From: an uncultured Ignisphaera sp.
Lineage (GTDB): Archaea; Thermoproteota; Thermoprotei_A; Sulfolobales; Ignisphaeraceae
Direction: 5' to 3'
Assembly: GCA_938074605.1 (NCBI GenBank)
Contig: CALJEI010000004.1
Span: 62,001 to 126,000 of the forward strand
Length of the DNA stretch: 64,000 bases
Shown here: positions 25,914 through 35,457 of the stretch, piece after piece
Numbering within the stretch: position 1 is the first letter of the stretch
Layout of the letters: the number at the start of each line of letters is the position of its first letter
Program-made: the position numbers and the translations under genes
Notes under the pieces: generated by a model
The model's input: the letters and a program-made list of their open reading frames with translations, nothing else
The model's database searches: none
Told to the model about the DNA's origin: nothing

Positions 25914-26697
25914 GAAAAACGCCTTTAGAGCTATATAAGGGATAATGCTTTATATGTTTTATTTTGTATATTTTGTTGCAATATTTTAGTCAATTACATA
26001 TCTTTATTACCTAGGCTATACTATAAGAAAAACATGTTCATTGTATCAAATTCCAGTAATATGATGTGCACTATCTTATTCTTAATTTAAACTTTGAACA
26101 GTATTAGAGTGTCATTAGAAAAATTTTGGATTCAATTTAGAATAAGCGTAATAGGAATAGGAAATACAGAGTTTTATGATGTATACATGGTGATACAGTG
26201 TGTTAGTAGAACAAGTGTAGAACCTTAAATACAGATATAAGCTGTCATTTAAGTGATAAATAGAAATGTGTATTTCTTTGTCTGCTAGATGTTTGAGGGT
26301 AGTACGGTTTTGGCAATAATAATCCTGGGTCTGCTTTTTGTGTAGGTCCTATGCAAGGTGTCCAACAGGCTATAAAATAGCTATTACGAAAATGAGAAGG
26401 TTTTGGAATTAGCGAAAAATACAATTGATAATGATATCGTTAAACCATTATAAAAAATTAGAATTAGTGGTATGGATGCTATAGTGGTTGTAAGAGCTTT
26501 AAATAAGTATGCTGAGATGGTAGAGGGGCTGTAGAAATAGTTAGAGGGATAGAGGAGATATTTATGAGAATGGAACTTAGTTAAATGCCGTCATAATAAA
26601 ACATTATTTAAATTAAATACGATAGAGTTATTAAACCTCTAATTATTATACCGTAAAAATTTGTTGATGTAATTAGGTATAGATTAAGTGTAACTCC
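25914..26697. other. 784-base stretch without intact genes
   Basis: This AT-rich interval separates the nucleotidyltransferase promoter side from the end of the ATP synthase operon. Its right part contains the decayed gene listed at 26289-26584. Its middle (about 26090-26225) has a short open frame from a TTG (about 42 codons, with SVIGIGNTEFYDVYMVIQCV) that I do not consider a gene. No tRNA, repeat array or insertion sequence end was seen. Confidence 0.6.
26289..26584 (+). pseudogene. decayed small membrane protein gene
   Basis: One frame from an ATG at 26289 reads MFEGSTVLAIIILGLLFV, stop, VLCKVSNRL, stop, NSYYENEKVLELAKNTIDND-IVKPL, stop, then KIRISGMDAIVVVRALNKYA-EMVEG. After that the sense continues in the next frame as AVEIVRGIEEIFMRMELS and ends with TAA at 26582-26584. 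A membrane helix followed by a charged helical domain is evident. Three in-frame stops and one frameshift in a consistent reading make loss of function likely. The family is not recognised. Confidence 0.5.
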
Positions 26698-27321
26698 TTA
26701 GCTTTTTTGTAGCAGAAGAGACTTTATCTTCAAGGATCTTACTTTTTCTTCTCGCTCCATTTCATCAAATTTCATTGTTAAGTACATTATCGTTCTTAGT
26801 ATTCTTGGTATCAATACTTTCTCAAGCATTGTGACAATTCTTCTTATTCTTGCTATTTCCCTACCTAAATTTAGTAACTCCTTCTCATATTCTGCTAATC
26901 TTATAATAGTCTCCAGTATTTCCCTTCTCTTGGTTTGTATAACGCTAACCTCTATTGGGAGAATGGGGGAGCTTTCCGGAATTGTTGCCAATTCTATCAT
27001 TGGTGCAGGAACACCCATGACGTTTCTAACTCCAGTTATTATGTTAACACCCTTAGCAGTTGATAATGAAGTAACGTCTAAGTGCTCTAAACCATGAAGT
27101 GATAGTGCTATATAGTAATAGTAGTACACCTCTTGAAGTAGTTTATTGAGTTTAGACCTTGTATTGTAGGCTTTTCTAAGGACTACATAGAATTCCTGTA
27201 GAAGGAATGTTAGTCTATCTCTTAGAATTCTATGTAGTCTTCTAGCTATTACCAGTCTTCTTCTAAGTCTAATCAACTCTATCTTTGTTGGTCTTGGCAG
27301 CCTTATGATTTCACTACTCAT
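26698..27321 (-). CDS. atpD: A-type ATP synthase subunit D
   Basis: This 207-residue protein is the central rotor shaft of the A1 part, made of two long antiparallel helices at the ends ([20 protein letters not shown] and [20 protein letters not shown]) around a small middle domain. It closes the nine-gene minus-strand operon and overlaps subunit B by four bases. It couples ATP hydrolysis or synthesis in A/B to rotation of the membrane ring. Length is normal for archaeal subunit D. Confidence 0.93.
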   Translation of the reverse strand: MSSEIIRLPRPTKIELIRLRRRLVIARRLHRILRDRLTFLLQEFYVVLRKAYNTRSKLNKLLQEVYYYYYIALSLHGLEHLDVTSLSTAKGVNIITGVRNVMGVPAPMIELATIPESSPILPIEVSVIQTKRREILETIIRLAEYEKELLNLGREIARIRRIVTMLEKVLIPRILRTIMYLTMKFDEMEREEKVRSLKIKSLLLQKS

Positions 27322-28730
27322 TGTTTTGATACCTGCCTTCTATAAGCTGGATGATATTTCTTCATGGTTTCTGAACTTATTTGCCGTAACTCCTCTTCAG
27401 GTAGAATGGACAGAAGATCCCATGCTATATCTAGTGTTTCCTCAAATGTTCTCCTCTCATATTCATTTTGGCTAATAAATCTAATTTCAAACTTATCGGC
27501 AAACTCTAAGTACTTCTTATCTCTTGCAGTAAGCGATTCTGTACCTACTATTGTTATTAATTCTCTTAAGTACTGGCCTTCTGCATATGCAGACATCAGC
27601 TGTGCAAATACCTCCCTATGATCCTCTCTAGTCTTACCTAATCCTATACCTTCCTTCATGAGCCTTGATAGTGATAGAAACACATCTACGGGGGGATATA
27701 CACCTTTACGCCACATATCCCTTGATAGAACTATTTGCCCCTCTGTTATATAGCCAGTTAAATCTGGTATCGGATGAGTTATATCGTCATCAGGCATGGT
27801 GAGTATAGGCATTATGGTCATACTACCTTTCTGATTGGCGACCCTACCAGCTCTTTCATACATTGTTGCTAGATCTGTATACATGTAGCCAGGATATCCT
27901 CTTCTACCGGGCACCTCTTCTCTAGCAGCTGAGATTTCCTTTAGTGCTTCACAGTAGTTGGTCATATCTGTTAATATTGTAAGCATGTGCATACCGTATC
28001 TCCATGCAAGAAATTCAGCTGCTGTTAGCGCAACTCTAGGAAGAGCAAGCTTTTCAACTGTTGATGCTGATGCAGGTGCTAGAAACGCTATAGTCCTATC
28101 TAATGCGCCCATAGACTTTAATTCATTCAAGAAATACATGGCCTCCTCATGAGCAACTCCAATAGCGCCAAATACTACAGCAAATCTTTCACCAGAGCCT
28201 CTAACAGTTGCTTGTCTCACTATCTGCATAGCAATTCTATTGTGGGGCATCCCGGAGCCGCTAAAAATTGGTAGTTTTTGGCCTCTAACTAACGTTAGAA
28301 GACCGTCAATGACAGAAACGCCAGTCTCTATAGGCTCAGATGGAGGTATTCGTAGGGCGGGATTTAGTGGCTCTCCATGTATATCCAAATAATCTTCAGG
28401 TATAATTGGTGGTCCACCATCTATTGGTCTTGCTAGACCATCAAATATTCTCCCAAGCATATCTGATGAAACCGGGATGGCTAAAGTCTCGCCACGGAAT
28501 TTAATGGTGGTTTTACCTGGTGTAACACCTAGGGAAGACCCAAATATTTGTATTACTGCTATATCTCTACTTACATCAACTACTTGGCCAAGTCTAGAAT
28601 CGCCATCGATGTCTATTTCTACCAGCTCACCATATTTAATACCACCTAGAGCTTTGACGAATATGAGGGAGCCTCTAGCACTAATGATCTGTCTACTCAA
28701 TTTTGTGACAGCTATTATAGAGCTGGACAT
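27318..28730 (-). CDS. atpB: A-type ATP synthase subunit B
   Basis: This ~470-residue regulatory subunit alternates with A in the A1 head. Family marks include [20 protein letters not shown] in place of a Walker A loop, [37 protein letters not shown] and [20 protein letters not shown]. The degenerate P-loop (SGSGMPHN) is normal for B. The ATG at 28730 follows GGTGG and sits just after the stop of subunit A; an upstream GTG at 28739 would overlap it. It overlaps atpD by four bases, showing tight translational coupling. Confidence 0.94.
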   Translation of the reverse strand: MSSSIIAVTKLSRQIISARGSLIFVKALGGIKYGELVEIDIDGDSRLGQVVDVSRDIAVIQIFGSSLGVTPGKTTIKFRGETLAIPVSSDMLGRIFDGLARPIDGGPPIIPEDYLDIHGEPLNPALRIPPSEPIETGVSVIDGLLTLVRGQKLPIFSGSGMPHNRIAMQIVRQATVRGSGERFAVVFGAIGVAHEEAMYFLNELKSMGALDRTIAFLAPASASTVEKLALPRVALTAAEFLAWRYGMHMLTILTDMTNYCEALKEISAAREEVPGRRGYPGYMYTDLATMYERAGRVANQKGSMTIMPILTMPDDDITHPIPDLTGYITEGQIVLSRDMWRKGVYPPVDVFLSLSRLMKEGIGLGKTREDHREVFAQLMSAYAEGQYLRELITIVGTESLTARDKKYLEFADKFEIRFISQNEYERRTFEETLDIAWDLLSILPEEELRQISSETMKKYHPAYRRQVSKQ

Positions 28731-28731
28731 G

Positions 28732-30507
28732 TTAACCACCTAATAATCCTAAGAATTCCTTTCTCATGGTTTCTAGAAGCTCAGGAATAAATTTATTCTT
28801 TAGTTCGTCAACTGTATAGAACTTCATTCTAGATAACATATACCTACTCTTCAGTTCTCTTATTTTGGCTATAGAAACACCCTTAGACAATACTTCCTGC
28901 GCCAATCTATAAAACTCCATTATAGTCTCCATCATTACAATACCCTTCTCTGGGGGTGAGTAAGCATCAGCAGGATTAAGGGCGCTTTGTTGCAGAAAGT
29001 CCTCTCTTATAATTCTGGCCATTTCAAGTAAGAGCTTATCCTCCTCAGGTAGCGCCTCAGGACCTACTAATCTAACTATATCACTTAACTCAGCTTCCCT
29101 CTGTAAAATCTTAAGCATTACCTCCCTATTCTTACTCCATCGAGCTTCAGAAATCTTATCCCAATATAGTTTAATGAAATCTATATACAGGCTATAGCTT
29201 TGAAGCCAGTTGATTGCAGGAAAGTGTCTCCTTGTAGCTAATCCATAGTCTAGTGCATAGAAGCTCTGAATATATCTAACAGTACCTCTAACTACAGGCT
29301 CACTGAAATCCCCACCTGGTGGTGAAACTGCACCAAATATAGTTAAGCTTCCAAATCGTTCTGGATTCCCAAGCGCTACAATCCTACCTGCTCTTTCATA
29401 GAATTCAGCTAGCCTGCTAGATAGATAGGCTGGAAATCCCTCTTCGCCTGGCATCTCCTCCATTCTACCACTTATCTCCCTCATAGCCTCAGCCCATCTA
29501 CTTGTTGAATCAGCAACCATTATCACATCATAGCCCATATCCCTGAAGTACTCACCTATAGTAACACCAAGAAATACACTAGTTTCCCTAGCAGCAACAG
29601 GCATATTGCTTGTATTAGCAATGAATACGGATCTCTCCATCATTGGCCGACCCCTTCTAGTATCCATAAGCTTGAGAAAGCTTGTCAAAGCATCTGACAT
29701 CTCATTTCCTCTTTCACCGCATCCAACAAATATAGCTATATCAGCATGGCTCCACTTGGTCAATTCCTGTAGTAGTACAGTTTTACCTGTGCCAAAGCCT
29801 CCAGGAACAGCAGCTTTACCACCCTTAGCAATTGGAAATATATGATCTATAACTCTTATACCCGTTATTAGAGGCTCTATAGGGTTTAGTTTTTCTCTAT
29901 ACGGTCTAGGTCTTCTAATAGGCCAAACTTGATATAGCTTAATGTCATAGCTTCCACTATTAGACTCAATAACAGCTATAGTATCCTCAACACTATAATC
30001 ACCATCATTTGCTACCCACTTTAACTTACCATTAATATTGGGGGGAATCATAATTTTATGAAGAACTAATGGTGTTTCCTGTACATATCCTATTACATCA
30101 CCAGGGCCAACTACACTCCCCAGATCTAATCTTCCCTCCCTTCTAAAATACCACTTAGTGTTTCTGCTTAGCGCATTTAGCTTAACCCCCCTTCTAATGA
30201 ATATGCTCTTAGTCAATATTCCGATTTCCTTCTCAGGACGCTGAAGACCATCATATATAGAACCTATGAGCCCTGGACCAAGTTCAGCTGACAGAGGTCT
30301 TCCTGAAGCAATAACTTTTTCACCTACAGTAAGACCTGTAGTCTCTTCATAAACCTGTATATAGGTTTTGTCACCACGAATAGCAATAACCTCACCTATA
30401 AGACCCTCCTCACCAACATATACAACCTCATACATCATAACTCTGCTAAGACCTTCGGCCACTATCAATGGGCCTGCAATCCTATATATACGACCGGTGG
30501 CAGACAT
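28732..30507 (-). CDS. atpA: A-type ATP synthase catalytic subunit A
   Basis: This 591-residue catalytic subunit has the Walker A loop GGFGTGKTV (about 236-244), the A-type non-homologous insert before it ([19 protein letters not shown] region), [12 protein letters not shown] and the [19 protein letters not shown] segment with the catalytic glutamate. It forms the ATP-binding sites with B. The ATG follows AGAGGTG. A 110-base gap with its own TATA-like element separates it from atpF, so A-B-D may also be made from a separate transcript. Length matches the family; no intein is present. Confidence 0.95.
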   Translation of the reverse strand: MSATGRIYRIAGPLIVAEGLSRVMMYEVVYVGEEGLIGEVIAIRGDKTYIQVYEETTGLTVGEKVIASGRPLSAELGPGLIGSIYDGLQRPEKEIGILTKSIFIRRGVKLNALSRNTKWYFRREGRLDLGSVVGPGDVIGYVQETPLVLHKIMIPPNINGKLKWVANDGDYSVEDTIAVIESNSGSYDIKLYQVWPIRRPRPYREKLNPIEPLITGIRVIDHIFPIAKGGKAAVPGGFGTGKTVLLQELTKWSHADIAIFVGCGERGNEMSDALTSFLKLMDTRRGRPMMERSVFIANTSNMPVAARETSVFLGVTIGEYFRDMGYDVIMVADSTSRWAEAMREISGRMEEMPGEEGFPAYLSSRLAEFYERAGRIVALGNPERFGSLTIFGAVSPPGGDFSEPVVRGTVRYIQSFYALDYGLATRRHFPAINWLQSYSLYIDFIKLYWDKISEARWSKNREVMLKILQREAELSDIVRLVGPEALPEEDKLLLEMARIIREDFLQQSALNPADAYSPPEKGIVMMETIMEFYRLAQEVLSKGVSIAKIRELKSRYMLSRMKFYTVDELKNKFIPELLETMRKEFLGLLGG

Positions 30508-30543
30508 TTAGTACACCTCTATATCTAGAGTATTGGACATATT

Positions 30544-30554
30544 GTTATAAGTTT
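30544..30554 (-). promoter_or_regulatory. putative internal promoter of atpA-atpB-atpD
   Basis: On the minus strand AAACTTATAAC lies 37-47 bases before the atpA ATG. The predicted RNA start would leave about 16 leader bases with AGAGGTG as ribosome site. This is the only sizeable gap inside the ATP synthase operon. Confidence 0.4.
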
Positions 30555-30617
30555 TTGAGTTTTAAGAAGTTTATTTTAGTTGAAATATAGGTGGCATTTC
30601 CACATAACACTTTCATG

Positions 30618-30956
30618 TTATTCTAGATAAACCTCATATCCAATGAATCTACGAATTATATTTCTATAAAAGGTTTTTGGATGTTCAAAAAGATCGTCAG
30701 GGGTATCAGGAATGGTGATGATCGATGGATAAATCTGAATATCCTGGAGTTGTGTAGTTAAATCAATGTCTTTAATAAGACTCCTCTGTATAATAATTAC
30801 TCCTAGATCTCTATTCTCAATAAGTTTCGCTAAGATATTTAAAACCTCATTCTGATTTTCAATAACGAATACATTATCTATGCCCAAAATTTTCATAAGG
30901 GGGCCGAGCTCTTTTCTTACAATGGCTGCTACTTTAGATTTATAGTGTGTATTCAA
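30618..30956 (-). CDS. atpF: A-type ATP synthase subunit F
   Basis: This ~112-residue protein is the small shaft subunit F, recognised from size, position between C and A, and the central strands and helices VFVIENQNEVLNILAKLIE, LGVIIIQRSLIKDI and the closing IYPSIITIPD. The N-terminus is atypical: the usual opening strand (like KIAVIGD) is not seen, and the segment before LGIDNVFVI is helical. The TTG at 30956 sits behind AGGTGAT; a GTG at 30965 overlapping the atpC stop is the alternative. Confidence 0.8.
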   Translation of the reverse strand: MNTHYKSKVAAIVRKELGPLMKILGIDNVFVIENQNEVLNILAKLIENRDLGVIIIQRSLIKDIDLTTQLQDIQIYPSIITIPDTPDDLFEHPKTFYRNIIRRFIGYEVYLE

Positions 30957-30961
30957 GAGTA

Positions 30962-31843
30962 TCACCTAATTTTGTATTCAGTTCTTATTGAACGCATTAA
31001 TGGGTGTGTGTATCGCATTAGCTTCTGTTCATAGTATCTATTTATTAGATATAGTGTAAGTTGATCAATTAGTTGATTGGAAAAGTAGAGAATATCTTTA
31101 ATAATACCATATACATAGGCAGTCTCATATATTTCCAAAACATCTAGAGACTCTTTAATAGATTTCTCAATATTTTCTAAAACTGTATGAAACTTATACA
31201 TAACTAATTGATTGGAGAGTTTTAATCTCTGAGTAATAAATTTAACGAACTCACTATAGCTATATTCTGCTAATGCTAAGATATGTGAATTCTTTAAAAA
31301 CATGAAATATCTTATTGATGCAAAAATTACTATAGCGTTTAAGGCATCTATATATGACTCAAGGTATTTGCTATTGATCTTTTTAAATATTGATAGAATT
31401 CTATTTATGTAGACCTCCAAAAAACATCTATAAGAAGAACTCATATAACATGGCTTATATTGAGGATTATCTAACAGATTGGTATATGTATATATGGATT
31501 GGTAAACTTTCTGTGAAGCGGAGTGTATTGCAAAGAGTTTTTCAAAATCATAAATCTCAAGAAATGTGTAGAGGTAGTAAGAATACTCATCAGGTAAAAT
31601 ACTTCCTATGTATTCGAATTCATCTCTATATATCTCAAATACGCATTTATCTAATTCACTAATACTACTAACAGTTAAAAGTTTTATAAAATTAGGTCGT
31701 GCCTCCTTTTCCAACACAAGATAGCTATACTCTATAGCAGTACCCTTCATGAGACTTTCTATTAATTCTTCTAATCTTGGCTGTTTAGTTAAGTAGATAA
31801 GCACTGTACCTAATGAGGCTTCACGTGATAATTTTATCCTCAT
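30962..31843 (-). CDS. atpC: A-type ATP synthase subunit C
   Basis: This 293-residue helical protein occupies the place of subunit C (d in eukaryotic terms), the funnel that links the rotor ring to the D/F shaft. It is rich in tyrosine and helices (YSEFVKFITQRLKLSNQLVM, LYLINRYYEQKLMRYTHPLM). The sequence is divergent, shorter than the ~330-380 residues of many relatives, so the call leans on operon position between E and F. It starts within the atpE stop (ATGA overlap) and ends four bases into the alternative atpF start. Confidence 0.78.
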   Translation of the reverse strand: MRIKLSREASLGTVLIYLTKQPRLEELIESLMKGTAIEYSYLVLEKEARPNFIKLLTVSSISELDKCVFEIYRDEFEYIGSILPDEYSYYLYTFLEIYDFEKLFAIHSASQKVYQSIYTYTNLLDNPQYKPCYMSSSYRCFLEVYINRILSIFKKINSKYLESYIDALNAIVIFASIRYFMFLKNSHILALAEYSYSEFVKFITQRLKLSNQLVMYKFHTVLENIEKSIKESLDVLEIYETAYVYGIIKDILYFSNQLIDQLTLYLINRYYEQKLMRYTHPLMRSIRTEYKIR

Positions 31844-32442
31844 TGAAAAATCTCCTTGGCTAGATTTGGCAACATATTCCTTAGAATAATTGAGATTCTA
31901 GAGTTATAACTGTTATCTATAGATATAATGCCATCAGGAGATTCAATAATTAGACCACCAAGGATTTCTGTAGACTCTATGCCAACTACTTCAATACCAT
32001 ATTTACTTCTAACATATTCTTTTAATTGGTTGGCTAAATTAGTATCGCGTTTTGAGACCTTAATTATTATCTGGCTAATGTTACCATAGCTGTGAAAAAT
32101 ATGCTGTAGAGCTTCATCAAGAAGTCTAAATAGCGATTGGAGTCTTACCTCGGTGTTTAAATTCATCAATAAATTGATAATATTTTTTTCTATTTCCTTA
32201 ATAATCTGGTGTTTTACATCATGTATTACAAGTCTTGCACGTAATTTTGCTTCAGCAATCTTAGCATCGTAATTCAATTCCTCTATTATTTTCTTCTTCT
32301 CCTCCTCTATTCTATTTTTCTTTATTCTTTCGACCTCTTCAATAATCCTTTTAGCCTCTTCCTCAGCTCTATTTATCTTCATTTCAGCTTCTTTAAGAGC
32401 TTTCTCTAATACAGCCTTTTTGAGTAGCTCTAGAGATTCCAT
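31840..32442 (-). CDS. atpE: A-type ATP synthase subunit E
   Basis: This 200-residue protein has a long charged N-terminal helix (about 1-100, with heptad-like EEAKRIIEEVERIKKNRIEE) that forms the peripheral stalk with subunit H, and a C-terminal alpha-beta head (VEVVGIESTEILGGLIIES-like segment GIEVVGIESTEILGGLI, then DGIISIDNSYNSRISII). This is the standard E layout. ATG behind GGTGA; four bases after the proteolipid gene and overlapping atpC by four. Confidence 0.9.
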   Translation of the reverse strand: MESLELLKKAVLEKALKEAEMKINRAEEEAKRIIEEVERIKKNRIEEEKKKIIEELNYDAKIAEAKLRARLVIHDVKHQIIKEIEKNIINLLMNLNTEVRLQSLFRLLDEALQHIFHSYGNISQIIIKVSKRDTNLANQLKEYVRSKYGIEVVGIESTEILGGLIIESPDGIISIDNSYNSRISIILRNMLPNLAKEIFQ

Positions 32443-32446
32443 GGAT

Positions 32447-32938
32447 TCACCAGCCAGCTACCATAGTAAGCATTAATATTCCGAAAATCATGCCAAGTAT
32501 TCCAAATAGCTCTTCATAAGCCGCTAAGACTATTCCTAGACCAAAAATTCCACCCTTTGTCTTAATTAGCTGTGCAGCAACATCTGCACAAACTTGCCCC
32601 TGTGTATAGGCACTAAATGCTTCAGCAAGACCTACAAATAGGGATATGCCGATAATAGCAGAGCTTAAATTAGGAGACATTGAACTAAGCCCTCCATACC
32701 TAGCTAATATGCTTGGTAGGTAGACATTGTATGACATGAACATAAATATGAAGCCATACACCATTGCTTGGGTAGCGGGTAGAAACGAAAGAGCCAACAC
32801 TTTTCCTCGCTGAACTGGATCTTCAGATATTACAGCAGTACCTATGGATGCAACCTTTCGTATACCTAGTGTTGAACCTATGGCAGCCAATGCTTCAGCA
32901 ATTGCAGGAAATGCATACATTATAATAGTTGTATCCAT
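32447..32938 (-). CDS. atpK: A-type ATP synthase proteolipid subunit K (four-helix, sodium-type ligands)
   Basis: From the ATG at 32938 (behind GTGGTG) the protein has 163 residues and four membrane helices, a duplicated hairpin. The first hairpin has LPATQAMVYGF without a carboxylate; the second has the ion-binding Glu about 143 in AAYEELFGILG. Leu 53, Thr 56, Gln 57, Gln 113 (in AYTQGQVCADV) and Glu 143 align by eye with Leu 61, Thr 64, Gln 65, Gln 110 and Glu 139 of the Enterococcus hirae sodium rotor NtpK. This suggests a Na+-coupled rotor with one ion site per four helices. Ring size is unknown. Confidence 0.92.
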   Translation of the reverse strand: MDTTIIMYAFPAIAEALAAIGSTLGIRKVASIGTAVISEDPVQRGKVLALSFLPATQAMVYGFIFMFMSYNVYLPSILARYGGLSSMSPNLSSAIIGISLFVGLAEAFSAYTQGQVCADVAAQLIKTKGGIFGLGIVLAAYEELFGILGMIFGILMLTMVAGW

Positions 32939-33058
32939 TATTAACACCACTGATTCATCTCAATACAGGCTGAGAACAGTAGAGTTTATATTAAAAGCTT
33001 ATATGCTAATTTTTTAATTTTTTAATTATAATGTAATATAATCATAGATAAACATTTG

Positions 33059-35008
33059 CTACCTTATAGCTCCCAAGATAATAGGCTCTATAACTATTTT
33101 AACTGGCTGAACTCTTCTCCCAAAACCTTCAAAAAACTTTGATGATATCTCAAAGAGGCATAGCCTTAATGAATGTACAAATGGTCCTATTGCAGAGTTG
33201 GCTAAATTAAATAGATGTAATACAAACGACATTACGATTCCAGCAAGTATCCCAACAACAATATTTGGTATCGTGAAGGCGCTTGTTATGAATCCGTTGA
33301 ATATCTCTGCAAGTAATGCTGAACCTACACCTATACCTGCTATTCTTATAAACGAGAATATATCACCAATTATTCCAACAACATCGAATAGCCATAGTAA
33401 TGCGCCAAGACCACGTAAGGAGATGACCTTACCTACAATGACAGCTGCTATACCTATTAAACTTATCCATAAACTATATTCATAGATAATGGGTATTAGA
33501 GGAATGTTAGCCCTAAAGTAGCTATATAGGTATTGTCTTAAGTATTGTGCACCAGCAAGTGTAACAAGTATTATACCTACCTCTGATAGAAATCCACCTC
33601 TATCCCTCAACTTAAAGTTCTTTAAGGCTGCAAATAAATGTGATATTAATACAAATACATAGCCTATAGTTATACTAAACCCAATCATGGATATTAGGTC
33701 TAAATAATTCAAAACAGGCTGTATCGGTAGGTAGGAACCTAGTAGTGAGCCAAAGAAGCTCTTAGACAAAATACCTAAGGCAATACAGCCAGCTGATGAT
33801 ATGTAGAGAACCTGTTGAAGTCTTTTGAAGCCTAAAGCTTTTGGGTTTTCAACAAACTTTGGTAAAATGTATTTTGCCGCTAGGGCTAGGCCTATGCCAT
33901 AACCGATGTCAGCAAACATTAATGAGAAGAATAGAATAAATGAATAAGTGAGAAGGGGTGTTGGATCCCATTCATTTGGTGATGGTGTACCATACATTTC
34001 AGTTATAAGTTCAAATGGCTTAAAGGGTTTGAGATTATTAAAATCCACAGGTGGATTTGGGTCTACCTCATATGTGGTATACACAGGGAGTCCTCTTAAA
34101 GCATTCATCACACTATTCATCTTTGATCTTGATATCCATCCTATGAGTGTTGTGAGATATCTTGAACTTAGTATATTTCTCCACACTTCAATTTTCTTAT
34201 ATTCAATATCTAGAAGCAATTTAAGCATGGCAATCTCAGTAAGATTTTTCTTTACAATATCTTCTATCCTAGATGAGGCATTTGAGATCTGTTGATTCAA
34301 ATTCTCTATTTCAATATTTAGCTTACTTAAAACATCATTTAGGCTGATAAGACCATATTTCTCCATTAAATTAACCATTTCTACATCTTTGGGAAGTGTT
34401 TTAACTAACTCCTCATACTCCTTTAATGTTAATAAAATAGTTGTAGCGACATAATTTTCAACTTCAATTTCAGCTATTGTGAATAAAGCTTTACTACGTA
34501 TGAGATTTATTGACTGTTTTGAGGCGATAAAAGTCTCTATAATGTAGATAGATCCTCTATAGTTTAGCATTGATGTATCGACATTTGGATATTTCTCTAG
34601 TATTTTTTCAATTAACTGCTTGATTAATAATAGTATTTCAAGGTTTTTCTTCATATTTGATATCTCATTACTAAGTATCTTTATATCTGATAGGATAGGG
34701 GAAAGATTTCTGTATATTTTTCTAAGACCCTCTCTCGTATCTATAGGAATTTCAGTGATTTCAATTGTTGTGGGTTGTTTGATATGTGAGGAAATCTCAT
34801 TATATAATAGTTTAGCTTGATCGATAAACTCTATGTATTCTTTTATTTCCCTTAGCTCTTTCTCTTTAACTTCCTGCTGAATTGGTTCAAAAATTCCTAA
34901 CCTAAATAATTTTTCAGTTACTTCATTTAAATAATGAGTAGGCGTAATTACATATACCTTAAAAGCTATATCGGGATCGCTAAGTACTAAATATCTAAGG
35001 CTAGACAT
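33059..35008 (-). CDS. atpI: A-type ATP synthase subunit I (a subunit)
   Basis: This ~649-residue protein combines a long cytoplasmic stator part (about 1-320, with coiled-coil stretches such as LEILLLIKQLIEKILEKYPN) with eight membrane helices starting at LLTYSFILFFSLMFADIGYG. The motif SFIRIAGIGVGSALLAEIF carries the arginine expected to face the rotor glutamate. It forms the ion half-channels beside the K ring. I place the start at the ATG at 35008 after the atpH stop; a TTG at 35041 would overlap atpH by 23 bases. Confidence 0.93.
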   Translation of the reverse strand: MSSLRYLVLSDPDIAFKVYVITPTHYLNEVTEKLFRLGIFEPIQQEVKEKELREIKEYIEFIDQAKLLYNEISSHIKQPTTIEITEIPIDTREGLRKIYRNLSPILSDIKILSNEISNMKKNLEILLLIKQLIEKILEKYPNVDTSMLNYRGSIYIIETFIASKQSINLIRSKALFTIAEIEVENYVATTILLTLKEYEELVKTLPKDVEMVNLMEKYGLISLNDVLSKLNIEIENLNQQISNASSRIEDIVKKNLTEIAMLKLLLDIEYKKIEVWRNILSSRYLTTLIGWISRSKMNSVMNALRGLPVYTTYEVDPNPPVDFNNLKPFKPFELITEMYGTPSPNEWDPTPLLTYSFILFFSLMFADIGYGIGLALAAKYILPKFVENPKALGFKRLQQVLYISSAGCIALGILSKSFFGSLLGSYLPIQPVLNYLDLISMIGFSITIGYVFVLISHLFAALKNFKLRDRGGFLSEVGIILVTLAGAQYLRQYLYSYFRANIPLIPIIYEYSLWISLIGIAAVIVGKVISLRGLGALLWLFDVVGIIGDIFSFIRIAGIGVGSALLAEIFNGFITSAFTIPNIVVGILAGIVMSFVLHLFNLANSAIGPFVHSLRLCLFEISSKFFEGFGRRVQPVKIVIEPIILGAIR

Positions 35009-35018
35009 AATGCCACAT

Positions 35019-35327
35019 CTACTCAATCTCAATACCTGCAACTATTGATGAAACTCTTTTTACAATACCTTGGATTGTTTTCTGAGCTCTATGGAATAGA
35101 GCTTCAGCCTCCTTTTTAGCATTGGTTATAATCTCCTCAATCTCTCTTGCTATCTTTTCTTCATATTCTTTCCTCAACTTCTCTAAATCATTGCGGTAAC
35201 TATCATCAGATAATATCTCTTGAGCCTTCTTTTTAGCCTCATCAATAATTTTCTGAGCTTTCCTTTCAGCTTCTCTAAGAATTTCCTCAGCCTCCTTTTC
35301 TATTTCAGAAATGAGATTGTTTGTCAT
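35019..35327 (-). CDS. atpH: A-type ATP synthase subunit H
   Basis: This ~102-residue protein is an alanine- and glutamate-rich coiled coil (EEILREAERKAQKIIDEAKK, EIEEIITNAKKEAEALFHRA) that pairs with subunit E as peripheral stalk. It opens the operon H-I-K-E-C-F-A-B-D. The ATG at 35327 follows GTGGTGATA; the two upstream GTG codons are part of the ribosome site and less likely starts. Confidence 0.85.
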   Translation of the reverse strand: MTNNLISEIEKEAEEILREAERKAQKIIDEAKKKAQEILSDDSYRNDLEKLRKEYEEKIAREIEEIITNAKKEAEALFHRAQKTIQGIVKRVSSIVAGIEIE

Positions 35328-35361
35328 TATCACCACTCTACGATAGATTACAGATAATTAG

Positions 35362-35383
35362 CTCAAAATTTTAAATTTTTATA
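35362..35383 (-). promoter_or_regulatory. putative promoter of the ATP synthase operon
   Basis: On the minus strand the run CTATAAAAATTTAAAATTTT lies 36-56 bases before the atpH ATG, at a distance that would give a short leader containing GTGGTGATA. The mptN-like gene is divergent on the other side. Confidence 0.4.
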
Positions 35384-35457
35384 GTACAACATTAAAGTAC
35401 AAAAGCACAATAATACAAGGTTTACACTAATTAAAAATTGTATGAAGGTAATAAATT

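Noticed and set aside
26100-26225. Open frame of about 42 codons (SVIGIGNTEFYDVYMVIQCV) in the gap before the ATP synthase genes
   Set aside because: No ribosome site, no family resemblance and short length; it could be another remnant but evidence is too thin.
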